The notes under the pieces are model-generated. The model was not told the DNA's origin. It worked only from the letters and a program-made list of their open reading frames with translations, and ran no database searches. DNA of 64,000 nt, taken from positions 22,856,024-22,920,023 of the forward strand of contig CM055195.1 in assembly GCA_029224185.1 (NCBI GenBank). The letters run 5' to 3'. The DNA comes from Karalla daura (taxonomy: Eukaryota > Chordata > Actinopteri > Chaetodontiformes > Leiognathidae). A program made the translations under genes and the position numbers. Every line of letters begins with the position of its first letter. Within the stretch, counting starts at the first letter, position 1. Below, one piece after another: positions 21,302 through 34,700 of this stretch.

Positions 21302-24300
21302 CACAACCCAACGTCCCAGAGACTTCAAATCTCGATCCGTCTGACATAATGCGGCCCTTCTGAACGCGCCGGAGCGTGTCTGGGCATGTCTGGCCATGTC
21401 GGGGCTGTGTGTCTAACTGTGTGTCTGGGTGTGTTTCTGGACACGTCAGAGCCTGTCTGGACATGTCAATGTATGGGATCGAAAAAAAAAAAAATGTCTC
21501 TCGAAAGTAGGTACCAATCAACTCCAAATGGTCCGAAACGCGCTCCTAAATAGGTCCTGGAAGGACGATTTTGAGACGAGCACTTAGTCAAATTTTCACT
21601 CGTCGGCCGACCAACGCATTCTCATGGGGACACTTTAACGGCTTATCACTCCACAACCCAACGTCCCAGAGACTTCAAATCTCGATCCGTCTGACATAAT
21701 GCGGCCCTTCTGAACGCGCCGGAGCGTGTCTGGGCATGTCTGGCCATGTCGGGGCTGTGTGTCTAACTGTGTGTCTGGGTGTGTTTCTGGACATGTCAGA
21801 GCCTGTCTGGACATGTCAATGTATGGGATCGAAAAAAATAAATGTCTCTCGAAAGTAGGTACCAATCAACTCCAAATGGTCCGAAACGCGCTCCTAAATA
21901 GGTCCTGGAAGGACGATTTTGAGACGAGCACTTAGTCAAATTTTCACTCGTCGGCCGACCAACGCATTCTTATGGGGACACTTTAACGGCTTATCACTCC
22001 ACAACCCAACGTCCCAGAGACTTCAAATCTCGATCCGTCTGACATAATGCGGCCCTTCTGAACGCGCCGGAGCGTGTCTGGGCATGTCTGGCCATGTCGG
22101 GGCTGTGTGTCTAACTGTGTGTCTGGGTGTGTTTCTGGACACGTCAGAGCCTGTCTGGACATGTCAATGTATGGGATCGAAAAAAAAAAAAATGTCTCTC
22201 GAAAGTAGGTACCAATCAACTCCAAACGGTCTGAAACGCGCTCCTAAATAGGTCCTGGAAGGACGATTTTGACAAGAGCACTTAGTCAAATTTTCACTCG
22301 TCGGCCGACCAATGCATTCTTATGGGGACACGTGAACGGCTTATCACTCCAGGACCCAACGTCCCAGGGACTTCAAATCTCGATCCGTCTGACATAATGC
22401 GGCCCTTCTGAACACGCCAGAGCATGTCTGGGCATGTCTGGCCATGTCGGGGCTGTGTGTCTAACTGTGTGTCTGGGTGTGTTTCTGGACATGTCAGAGC
22501 CTGTCTGGACATGTCAATGTATGGGGTCGAAAAAAAATAAATGTCTCTCGAAAGTAGGTACCAATCAACTCCAAACGGTCTGAAACGCGCTCCTAAATAG
22601 GTCCTGGAAGGACGATTTTGACAAGAGCACTTAGTCAAATTTTCACTCGTCGGCCGACCAATGCATTCTTATGGGGACACGTGAACGGCTTATCACTCCA
22701 GGACCCAACGTCCCAGGGACTTCAAATCTCGATCCGTCTGACATAATGCGGCCCTTCTGAACACGCCAGAGCATGTCTGGGCATGTCTGGCCATGTCGGG
22801 GCTGTTTGTCTAACTGTGTGTCTGGGTGTGTTTCTGGACATGTCAGAGCCTGTCTGGACATGTCAATGTATGGGGTCGAAAAAAAATAAATGTCTCTCGA
22901 AAGTAGGTACCAATCAACTCCAAACGGTCTGAAACGCGCTCCTAAATAGGTCCTGGAAGGACGATTTTGACAAGAGCACTTAGTCAAATTTTCACTCGTC
23001 GGCCGACCAATGCATTCTTATAGGGACACGTGAACGGCTTATCACTCCACAACCCAACGTCCCAGAGACTTCAAATCTCGATCCGTCTGACATAATGCGG
23101 CCCTTCTGAACGCGCCGGGGCGTGTCTGGGCATGTCTGGCCATGTCGGGGCTGTGTGTCTAACTGTGTGTCTGGGTGTGTTTCTGGACACGTCAGAGCCT
23201 GTCTGGACATGTCAATGTATGGGGTCGAAAAAAAAAAATGTCTCTCGAAAGTAGGTACCAATCAACTCCAAATGGTCCGAAACGCGCTCCTAAATAGGTC
23301 CTGGAAGGACGATTTTGACAAGAGCACTTAGTCAAATTTTCACTCGTCGGCCGACCAACGCATTCTCATGGGGACACTTTAACGGCTTATCACTCCACAA
23401 CCCAACGTCCCAGAGACTTCAAATCTCGATCCGTCTGACATAATGCGGCCCTTCTGAACGCGCCGGAGCGTGTCTGGGCATGTCTGGCCATGTCGGGGCT
23501 GTGTGTCTAACTGTGTGTCTGGGTGTGTTACTGGACACGTCAGAGCCTGTCTGGACATGTCAATGTATGGGATCGAAAAAAAAAAAAAATGTCTCTCGAA
23601 AGTAGGTACCAATCAACTCCAAATGGTCCGAAACGCGCTCCTAAATAGGTCCTGGAAGGACGATTTTGAGACGAGCACTTAGTCAAATTTTCACTCGTCG
23701 GCCGACCAACGCATTCTCATGGGGACACTTTAACGGCTTATCACTCCACAACCCAACGTCCCAGAGACTTCAAATCTCGATCCGTCTGACATAATGCGGC
23801 CCTTCTGAACGCGCCGGAGCGTGTCTGGGCATGTCTGGCCATGTCGGGGCTGTGTGTCTAACTGTGTGTCTGGGTGTGTTTCTGGACATGTCAGAGCCTG
23901 TCTGGACATGTCAATGTATGGGATCGAAAAAAATAAATGTCTCTCGAAAGTAGGTACCAATCAACTCCAAATGGTCCGAAACGCGCTCCTAAATAGGTCC
24001 TGGAAGGACGATTTTGAGACGAGCACTTAGTCAAATTTTCACTCGTCGGCCGACCAACGCATTCTTATGGGGACACTTTAACGGCTTATCACTCCACAAC
24101 CCAACGTCCCAGAGACTTCAAATCTCGATCCGTCTGACATAATGCGGCCCTTCTGAACGCGCCGGAGCGTGTCTGGGCATGTCTGGCCATGTCGGGGCTG
24201 TGTGTCTAACTGTGTGTCTGGGTGTGTTTCTGGACACGTCAGAGCCTGTCTGGACATGTCAATGTATGGGATCGAAAAAAAAAAAAATGTCTCTCGAAAG

Positions 24301-25841
24301 TAGGTACCAATCAACTCCAAACGGTCTGAAACGCGCTCCTAAATAGGTCCTGGAAGGACGATTTTGACAAGAGCACTTAGTCAAATTTTCACTCGTCGGC
24401 CGACCAATGCATTCTTATGGGGACACGTGAACGGCTTATCACTCCAGGACCCAACGTCCCAGGGACTTCAAATCTCGATCCGTCTGACATAATGCGGCTC
24501 TTCTGAACACGCCAGAGCATGTCTGGGCATGTCTGGCCATGTCGGGGCTGTGTGTCTAACTGTGTGTCTGGGTGTGTTTCTGGACATGTCAGAGCCTGTC
24601 TGGACATGTCAATGTATGGGGTCGAAAAAAAATAAATGTCTCTCGAAAGTAGGTACCAATCAACTCCAAACGGTCTGAAACGCGCTCCTAAATAGGTCCT
24701 GGAAGGACGATTTTGACAAGAGCACTTAGTCAAATTTTCACTCGTCGGCCGACCAATGCATTCTTATGGGGACACGTGAACGGCTTATCACTCCAGGACC
24801 CAACGTCCCAGGGACTTCAAATCTCGATCCGTCTGACATAATGCGGCCCTTCTGAACACGCCAGAGCATGTCTGGGCATGTCTGGCCATGTCGGGGCTGT
24901 GTGTCTAACTGTGTGTCTGGGTGTGTTTCTGGACATGTCAGAGCCTGTCTGGACATGTCAATGTATGGGGTCGAAAAAAAATAAATGTCTCTCGAAAGTA
25001 GGTACCAATCAACTCCAAACGGTCTGAAACGCGCTCCTAAATAGGTCCTGGAAGGACGATTTTGAGACGAGCACTTAGTCAAATTTTCACTCGTCGGCCG
25101 ACCAACGCATTCTTATGGGGACACTTTAACGGCTTATCACTCCACAACCCAACGTCCCAGAGACTTCAAATCTCGATCCGTCTGACATAATGCGGCCCTT
25201 CTGAACGCGCCGGAGCGTGTCTGGGCATGTCTGGCCATGTCGGGGCTGTGTGTCTAACTGTGTGTCTGGGTGTGTTTCTGGACACGTCAGAGCCTGTCTG
25301 GACATGTCAATGTATGGGATCGAAAAAAAAAAAAAAGTCTCTCGAAAGTAGGTACCAATCAACTCCAAATGGTCCGAAACGCGCTCCTAAATAGGTCCTG
25401 GAAGGACGATTTTGAGACGAGCACTTAGTCAAATTTTCACTCGTCGGCCGACCAACGCATTCTCATGGGGACACGTGAACGGCTTATCACTCCAGGACCC
25501 AACGTCCCAGGGACTTCAAATCTCGATCCGTCTGACATAATGCGGCCCTTCTGAACACGCCAGAGCATGTCTGGGCATGTCTGGCCATGTCGGGGCTGTG
25601 TGTCTAACTGTGTGTCTGGGTGTGTTTCTGGACACGTCAGAGCCTGTCTGGACATGTCAATGTATGGGGTCGAAAAAAAATAAATGTCTCTCGAAAGTAG
25701 GTACCAATCAACTCCAAATGGTCCGAAACGCGCTCCTAAATAGGTCCTGGAAGGACGATTTTGAGACGAGCACTTAGTCAAATTTTCACTCGTCGGCCGA
25801 CCAACGCATTCTTATGGGGACACTTTAACGGCTTATCACTC
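21302..25841. repeat. 13-monomer higher-order repeat, copy 1 (4540 bp)
   Basis: Order is A13-A7-A13-B-B-Q-A14-A7-A13-B-B-A14G-Bc, with starts at 21302, 21652, 22000, 22350, 22699, 23048, 23396, 23747, 24095, 24445, 24794, 25143 and 25493. Rare variants at 22806 (G to T), 23530 (T to A) and 24499 (C to T) all recur exactly 4541 bp later. The 1-bp length difference from copy 2 is one A in the first monomer's tract. Confidence 0.95.
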
Positions 25842-28800
25842 CACAACCCAACGTCCCAGAGACTTCAAATCTCGATCCGTCTGACATAATGCGGCCCTTC
25901 TGAACGCGCCGGAGCGTGTCTGGGCATGTCTGGCCATGTCGGGGCTGTGTGTCTAACTGTGTGTCTGGGTGTGTTTCTGGACACGTCAGAGCCTGTCTGG
26001 ACATGTCAATGTATGGGATCGAAAAAAAAAAAAAATGTCTCTCGAAAGTAGGTACCAATCAACTCCAAATGGTCCGAAACGCGCTCCTAAATAGGTCCTG
26101 GAAGGACGATTTTGAGACGAGCACTTAGTCAAATTTTCACTCGTCGGCCGACCAACGCATTCTCATGGGGACACTTTAACGGCTTATCACTCCACAACCC
26201 AACGTCCCAGAGACTTCAAATCTCGATCCGTCTGACATAATGCGGCCCTTCTGAACGCGCCGGAGCGTGTCTGGGCATGTCTGGCCATGTCGGGGCTGTG
26301 TGTCTAACTGTGTGTCTGGGTGTGTTTCTGGACATGTCAGAGCCTGTCTGGACATGTCAATGTATGGGATCGAAAAAAATAAATGTCTCTCGAAAGTAGG
26401 TACCAATCAACTCCAAATGGTCCGAAACGCGCTCCTAAATAGGTCCTGGAAGGACGATTTTGAGACGAGCACTTAGTCAAATTTTCACTCGTCGGCCGAC
26501 CAACGCATTCTTATGGGGACACTTTAACGGCTTATCACTCCACAACCCAACGTCCCAGAGACTTCAAATCTCGATCCGTCTGACATAATGCGGCCCTTCT
26601 GAACGCGCCGGAGCGTGTCTGGGCATGTCTGGCCATGTCGGGGCTGTGTGTCTAACTGTGTGTCTGGGTGTGTTTCTGGACACGTCAGAGCCTGTCTGGA
26701 CATGTCAATGTATGGGATCGAAAAAAAAAAAAATGTCTCTCGAAAGTAGGTACCAATCAACTCCAAACGGTCTGAAACGCGCTCCTAAATAGGTCCTGGA
26801 AGGACGATTTTGACAAGAGCACTTAGTCAAATTTTCACTCGTCGGCCGACCAATGCATTCTTATGGGGACACGTGAACGGCTTATCACTCCAGGACCCAA
26901 CGTCCCAGGGACTTCAAATCTCGATCCGTCTGACATAATGCGGCCCTTCTGAACACGCCAGAGCATGTCTGGGCATGTCTGGCCATGTCGGGGCTGTGTG
27001 TCTAACTGTGTGTCTGGGTGTGTTTCTGGACATGTCAGAGCCTGTCTGGACATGTCAATGTATGGGGTCGAAAAAAAATAAATGTCTCTCGAAAGTAGGT
27101 ACCAATCAACTCCAAACGGTCTGAAACGCGCTCCTAAATAGGTCCTGGAAGGACGATTTTGACAAGAGCACTTAGTCAAATTTTCACTCGTCGGCCGACC
27201 AATGCATTCTTATGGGGACACGTGAACGGCTTATCACTCCAGGACCCAACGTCCCAGGGACTTCAAATCTCGATCCGTCTGACATAATGCGGCCCTTCTG
27301 AACACGCCAGAGCATGTCTGGGCATGTCTGGCCATGTCGGGGCTGTTTGTCTAACTGTGTGTCTGGGTGTGTTTCTGGACATGTCAGAGCCTGTCTGGAC
27401 ATGTCAATGTATGGGGTCGAAAAAAAATAAATGTCTCTCGAAAGTAGGTACCAATCAACTCCAAACGGTCTGAAACGCGCTCCTAAATAGGTCCTGGAAG
27501 GACGATTTTGACAAGAGCACTTAGTCAAATTTTCACTCGTCGGCCGACCAATGCATTCTTATAGGGACACGTGAACGGCTTATCACTCCACAACCCAACG
27601 TCCCAGAGACTTCAAATCTCGATCCGTCTGACATAATGCGGCCCTTCTGAACGCGCCGGGGCGTGTCTGGGCATGTCTGGCCATGTCGGGGCTGTGTGTC
27701 TAACTGTGTGTCTGGGTGTGTTTCTGGACACGTCAGAGCCTGTCTGGACATGTCAATGTATGGGGTCGAAAAAAAAAAATGTCTCTCGAAAGTAGGTACC
27801 AATCAACTCCAAATGGTCCGAAACGCGCTCCTAAATAGGTCCTGGAAGGACGATTTTGACAAGAGCACTTAGTCAAATTTTCACTCGTCGGCCGACCAAC
27901 GCATTCTCATGGGGACACTTTAACGGCTTATCACTCCACAACCCAACGTCCCAGAGACTTCAAATCTCGATCCGTCTGACATAATGCGGCCCTTCTGAAC
28001 GCGCCGGAGCGTGTCTGGGCATGTCTGGCCATGTCGGGGCTGTGTGTCTAACTGTGTGTCTGGGTGTGTTACTGGACACGTCAGAGCCTGTCTGGACATG
28101 TCAATGTATGGGATCGAAAAAAAAAAAAAATGTCTCTCGAAAGTAGGTACCAATCAACTCCAAATGGTCCGAAACGCGCTCCTAAATAGGTCCTGGAAGG
28201 ACGATTTTGAGACGAGCACTTAGTCAAATTTTCACTCGTCGGCCGACCAACGCATTCTCATGGGGACACTTTAACGGCTTATCACTCCACAACCCAACGT
28301 CCCAGAGACTTCAAATCTCGATCCGTCTGACATAATGCGGCCCTTCTGAACGCGCCGGAGCGTGTCTGGGCATGTCTGGCCATGTCGGGGCTGTGTGTCT
28401 AACTGTGTGTCTGGGTGTGTTTCTGGACATGTCAGAGCCTGTCTGGACATGTCAATGTATGGGATCGAAAAAAATAAATGTCTCTCGAAAGTAGGTACCA
28501 ATCAACTCCAAATGGTCCGAAACGCGCTCCTAAATAGGTCCTGGAAGGACGATTTTGAGACGAGCACTTAGTCAAATTTTCACTCGTCGGCCGACCAACG
28601 CATTCTTATGGGGACACTTTAACGGCTTATCACTCCACAACCCAACGTCCCAGAGACTTCAAATCTCGATCCGTCTGACATAATGCGGCCCTTCTGAACG
28701 CGCCGGAGCGTGTCTGGGCATGTCTGGCCATGTCGGGGCTGTGTGTCTAACTGTGTGTCTGGGTGTGTTTCTGGACACGTCAGAGCCTGTCTGGACATGT

Positions 28801-30382
28801 CAATGTATGGGATCGAAAAAAAAAAAAATGTCTCTCGAAAGTAGGTACCAATCAACTCCAAACGGTCTGAAACGCGCTCCTAAATAGGTCCTGGAAGGAC
28901 GATTTTGACAAGAGCACTTAGTCAAATTTTCACTCGTCGGCCGACCAATGCATTCTTATGGGGACACGTGAACGGCTTATCACTCCAGGACCCAACGTCC
29001 CAGGGACTTCAAATCTCGATCCGTCTGACATAATGCGGCTCTTCTGAACACGCCAGAGCATGTCTGGGCATGTCTGGCCATGTCGGGGCTGTGTGTCTAA
29101 CTGTGTGTCTGGGTGTGTTTCTGGACATGTCAGAGCCTGTCTGGACATGTCAATGTATGGGGTCGAAAAAAAATAAATGTCTCTCGAAAGTAGGTACCAA
29201 TCAACTCCAAACGGTCTGAAACGCGCTCCTAAATAGGTCCTGGAAGGACGATTTTGACAAGAGCACTTAGTCAAATTTTCACTCGTCGGCCGACCAATGC
29301 ATTCTTATGGGGACACGTGAACGGCTTATCACTCCAGGACCCAACGTCCCAGGGACTTCAAATCTCGATCCGTCTGACATAATGCGGCCCTTCTGAACAC
29401 GCCAGAGCATGTCTGGGCATGTCTGGCCATGTCGGGGCTGTGTGTCTAACTGTGTGTCTGGGTGTGTTTCTGGACATGTCAGAGCCTGTCTGGACATGTC
29501 AATGTATGGGGTCGAAAAAAAATAAATGTCTCTCGAAAGTAGGTACCAATCAACTCCAAACGGTCTGAAACGCGCTCCTAAATAGGTCCTGGAAGGACGA
29601 TTTTGAGACGAGCACTTAGTCAAATTTTCACTCGTCGGCCGACCAACGCATTCTTATGGGGACACTTTAACGGCTTATCACTCCACAACCCAACGTCCCA
29701 GAGACTTCAAATCTCGATCCGTCTGACATAATGCGGCCCTTCTGAACGCGCCGGAGCGTGTCTGGGCATGTCTGGCCATGTCGGGGCTGTGTGTCTAACT
29801 GTGTGTCTGGGTGTGTTTCTGGACACGTCAGAGCCTGTCTGGACATGTCAATGTATGGGATCGAAAAAAAAAAAAAAGTCTCTCGAAAGTAGGTACCAAT
29901 CAACTCCAAATGGTCCGAAACGCGCTCCTAAATAGGTCCTGGAAGGACGATTTTGAGACGAGCACTTAGTCAAATTTTCACTCGTCGGCCGACCAACGCA
30001 TTCTCATGGGGACACGTGAACGGCTTATCACTCCAGGACCCAACGTCCCAGGGACTTCAAATCTCGATCCGTCTGACATAATGCGGCCCTTCTGAACACG
30101 CCAGAGCATGTCTGGGCATGTCTGGCCATGTCGGGGCTGTGTGTCTAACTGTGTGTCTGGGTGTGTTTCTGGACACGTCAGAGCCTGTCTGGACATGTCA
30201 ATGTATGGGGTCGAAAAAAAATAAATGTCTCTCGAAAGTAGGTACCAATCAACTCCAAATGGTCCGAAACGCGCTCCTAAATAGGTCCTGGAAGGACGAT
30301 TTTGAGACGAGCACTTAGTCAAATTTTCACTCGTCGGCCGACCAACGCATTCTTATGGGGACACTTTAACGGCTTATCACTC
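25842..30382. repeat. 13-monomer higher-order repeat, copy 2 (4541 bp)
   Basis: Starts are 25842, 26193, 26541, 26891, 27240, 27589, 27937, 28288, 28636, 28986, 29335, 29684 and 30034. The subtype order is that of copy 1. The rare variants sit at 27347, 28071 and 29040, each copy 1 plus 4541. I saw no substitution between the copies in the diagnostic positions I compared, which implies a recent tandem duplication. Confidence 0.95.
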
Positions 30383-31779
30383 CACAACCCAACGTCCCAG
30401 AGACTTCAAATCTCGATCCGTCTGACATAATGCGGCCCTTCTGAACGCGCCGGAGCGTGTCTGGGCATGTCTGGCCATGTCGGGGCTGTGTGTCTAACTG
30501 TGTGTCTGGGTGTGTTTCTGGACACGTCAGAGCCTGTCTGGACATGTCAATGTATGGGATCGAAAAAAAAAAAAAATGTCTCTCGAAAGTAGGTACCAAT
30601 CAACTCCAAATGGTCCGAAACGCGCTCCTAAATAGGTCCTGGAAGGACGATTTTGACAAGAGCACTTAGTCAAATTTTCACTCGTCGGCCGACCAACGCA
30701 TTCTCATGGGGACACTTTAACGGCTTATCACTCCACAACCCAACGTCCCAGAGACTTCAAATCTCGATCCGTCTGACATAATGCGGCCCTTCTGAACGCG
30801 CCGGAGCGTGTCTGGGCATGTCTGGCCATGTCGGGGCTGTGTGTCTAACTGTGTGTCTGGGTGTGTTTCTGGACATGTCAGAGCCTGTCTGGACATGTCA
30901 ATGTATGGGATCGAAAAAAATAAATGTCTCTCGAAAGTAGGTACCAATCAAATCCAAATGGTCCGAAACGCGCTCCTAAATAGGTCCTGGAAGGACGATT
31001 TTGAGACGAGCACTTAGTCAAATTTTCACTCGTCGGCCGACCAACGCATTCTTATGGGGACACTTTAACGGCTTATCACTCCACAACCCAACGTCCCAGA
31101 GACTTCAAATCTCGATCCGTCTGACATAATGCGGCCCCTCTGAACGCGCCGGAGCGTGTCTGGGCATGTCTGGCCATGTCGGGGCTGTGTGTCTAACTGT
31201 GTGTCTGGGTGTGTTTCTGGACACGTCAGAGCCTGTCTGGACATGTCAATGTATGGGATCGAAAAAAAAAAAATGTCTCTCGAAAGTAGGTACCAATCAA
31301 CTCCAAACGGTCTGAAACGCGCTCCTAAATAGGTCCTGGAAGGACGATTTTGACAAGAGCACTTAGTCAAATTTTCACTCGTCGGCCGACCAATGCATTC
31401 TTATGGGGACACGTGAACGGCTTATCACTCCAGGACCCAACGTCCCAGGGACTTCAAATCTCGATCCGTCTGACATAATGCGGCCCTTCTGAACACGCCA
31501 GAGCATGTCTGGGCATGTCTGGCCATGTCGGGGCTGTGTGTCTAACTGTGTGTCTGGGTGTGTTTCTGGACATGTCAGAGCCTGTCTGGACATGTCAATG
31601 TATGGGGTCGAAAAAAAATAAATGTCTCTCGAAAGTAGGTACCAATCAACTCCAAACGGTCTGAAACGCGCTCCTAAATAGGTCCTGGAAGGACGATTTT
31701 GACAAGAGCACTTAGTCAAATTTTCACTCGTCGGCCGACCAATGCATTCTTATAGGGACACGTGAACGGCTTATCACTC
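30383..31779. repeat. Truncated third copy of the 13-monomer unit (A14-A7-A12-B)
   Basis: Starts are 30383, 30734, 31082 and 31431. Subtype order follows the first four monomers of the unit, then the order breaks. It is more diverged than the first two copies: 'gacaagagc' replaces 'gagacgagc' in the first monomer, the third has A12 rather than A13, and private changes are at 30952 (C to A) and 31138 (T to C). Confidence 0.85.
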
Positions 31780-34700
31780 CACAACCCAACGTCCCAGAGA
31801 CTTCAAATCTCGATCCGTCTGACATAATGCGGCCCTTCTGAACGCGCCGGAGCGTGTCTGGGCATGTCTGGCCATGTCGGGGCTGTGTGTCTAACTGTGT
31901 GTCTGGGTGTGTTTCTGGACACGTCAGAGCCTGTCTGGACATGTCAATGTATGGGATCGAAAAAAAAAAAAAATGTCTCTCGAAAGTAGGTACCAATCAA
32001 CTCCAAATGGTCCGAAACGCGCTCCTAAATAGGTCCTGGAAGGACGATTTTGAGACGAGCACTTAGTCAAATTTTCACTCGTCGGCCGACCAACGCATTC
32101 TCATGGGGACACTTTAACGGCTTATCACTCCACAACCCAACGTCCCAGAGACTTCAAATCTCGATCCGTCTGACATAATGCGGCCCTTCTGAACGCGCCG
32201 GAGCGTGTCTGGGCATGTCTGGCCATGTCGGGGCTGTGTGTCTAACTGTGTGTCTGGGTGTGTTTCTGGACATGTCAGAGCCTGTCTGGACATGTCAATG
32301 TATGGGATCGAAAAAAATAAATGTCTCTCGAAAGTAGGTACCAATCAACTCCAAATGGTCCGAAACGCGCTCCTAAATAGGTCCTGGAAGGACGATTTTG
32401 AGACGAGCACTTAGTCAAATTTTCACTCGTCGGCCGACCAACGCATTCTTATGGGGACACTTTAACGGCTTATCACTCCACAACCCAACGTCCCAGAGAC
32501 TTCAAATCTCGATCCGTCTGACATAATGCGGCCCTTCTGAACGCGCCGGAGCGTGTCTGGGCATGTCTGGCCATGTCGGGGCTTTGTGTCTAACTGTGTG
32601 TCTGGGTGTGTTTCTGGACACGTCAGAGCCTGTCTGGACATGTGAATGTATGGGATCGAAAAAAAAATAAATGTCTCTCGAAAGTAGGTACCAATCAACT
32701 CCAAATGGTCCGAAACGCGCTCCTAAATAGGTCCTGGAAGGACGATTTTGACAAGAGCACTTAGTCAAATTTTCACTCGTCGGCCGACTAATGCATTCTT
32801 ATGGGGACACGTGAACGGCTTATCACTCCAGGACCCAACGTCCCAGGGACTTCAAATCTCGATCCGACTGACATAATGCGGCCCTTCTGAACACGCCAGA
32901 GCATGTCTGGGCATGTCTGGCCATGTCGGGGCTGTGTGTCTAACTGTGTGTCTGGGTGTGTTTCTGGACATGTCAGAGCCTGTCTGGACATGTCAATGTA
33001 TGGGGTCGAAAAAAAATAAATGTCTCTCGAAAGTAGGTACCAATCAACTCCAAACGGTCTGAAACGCGCTCCTAAATAGGTCCTGGAAGGACGATTTTGA
33101 GACGAGCACTTAGTCAAATTTTCACTCGTCGGCCGACCAACGCATTCTTATGGGTACACTTTAACGGCTTATCACTCCACAACCCAACGTCCCAGAGACT
33201 TCAAATCTCGATCCGTCTGACATAATAGGGCCCTTCTGAACGCGCCGGAGCGTGTCTGGGCATGTCTGGCCATGTCGGGGCTGTGTGTCTAACTGTGTGT
33301 CTGGGTGTGTTTCTGGACACGTCAGAGCCTGTCTGGACATGTCAATGTATGGGATCGAAAAAAAAAAAAAGTCTCTCGAAAGTAGGTACCAATCAACTCC
33401 AAATGGTCCGAAACGCGCTCCTAAATAGGTCCTGGAAGGACGATTTTGAGACGAGCACTTAGTCAAATTTTCACTCGTCGGCCGACCAACGCATTCTCAT
33501 GGGGACACTTTAACGGCTTATCACTCCACAACCCAACGTCCCAGAGACTTCAAATCTCGATCCGTCTGACATAATGCGGCCCTTCTGAACGCGCCGGAGC
33601 GTGTCTGGGCATGTCTGGCCATGTCGGGGCTTTGTGTCTAACTGTGTGTCTGGGTGTGTTTCTGGACACGTCAGAGCCTGTCTGGACATGTGAATGTATG
33701 GGATCGAAAAAAAAATAAATGTCTCTCGAAAGTAGGTACCAATCAACTCCAAATGGTCCGAAACGCGCTCCTAAATAGGTCCTGGAAGGACGATTTTGAG
33801 ACGAGCACTTAGTCAAATTTTCACTCGTCGGCCGACCAACGCATTCTCATGGGTACACTTTAACGGCTTATCACTCCACAACCCAACGTCCCAGAGACTT
33901 CAAATCTCGATCCGTCTGACATAATGTGGCCCTTCTGAACGCGCCGGAGCGTGTCTGGGCATGTCTGGCCATGTCGGGGCTGTGTGTCTAACTGTGTGTC
34001 TGGGTGTGTTTCTGGACACGTCAGAGCCTGTCTGGACATGTCAATGTATGGGATCGAAAAAAAAAAAAATGTCTCTCGAAAGTAGGTACCAATCAACTCC
34101 AAATGGTCCGAAACGCGCTCCTAAATAGGTCCTGGAAGGACGATTTTGAGACGAGCACTTAGTCAAATTTTCACTCGTCGGCCGACTAATGCATTCTCAT
34201 GGGGACACTTTAACGGCTTATCACTCCACAACCCAACGTCCCAGAGACTTCAAATCTCGATCCGTCTGACATAATGCGGCCCTTCTGAACGCGCCGGAGC
34301 GTGTCTGGGCATGTCTGGCCATGTCGGGGCTGTGTGTCTAACTGTGTGTCTGGGTGTGTTTCTGGACACGTCAGAGCCTGTCTGGACATGTCAATGTATG
34401 GGATCGAAAAAAATAAATGTCTCTCGAAAGTAGGTACCAATCAACTCCAAATGGTCCGAAACGCGCTCCTAAATAGGTCCTGGAAGGACGATTTTGAGAC
34501 GAGCACTTAGTCAAATTTTCACTCGTCGGCCGACCAACGCATTCTTATGGGGACACTTTAACGGCTTATCACTCCACAACCCAACGTCCCAGAGACTTCA
34601 AATCTCGATCCGTCTGACATAATGCGGCCCTTCTGAACGCGCCGGAGCGTGTCTGGGCATGTCTGGCCATGTCGGGGCTGTGTGTCTAACTGTGTGTCTG

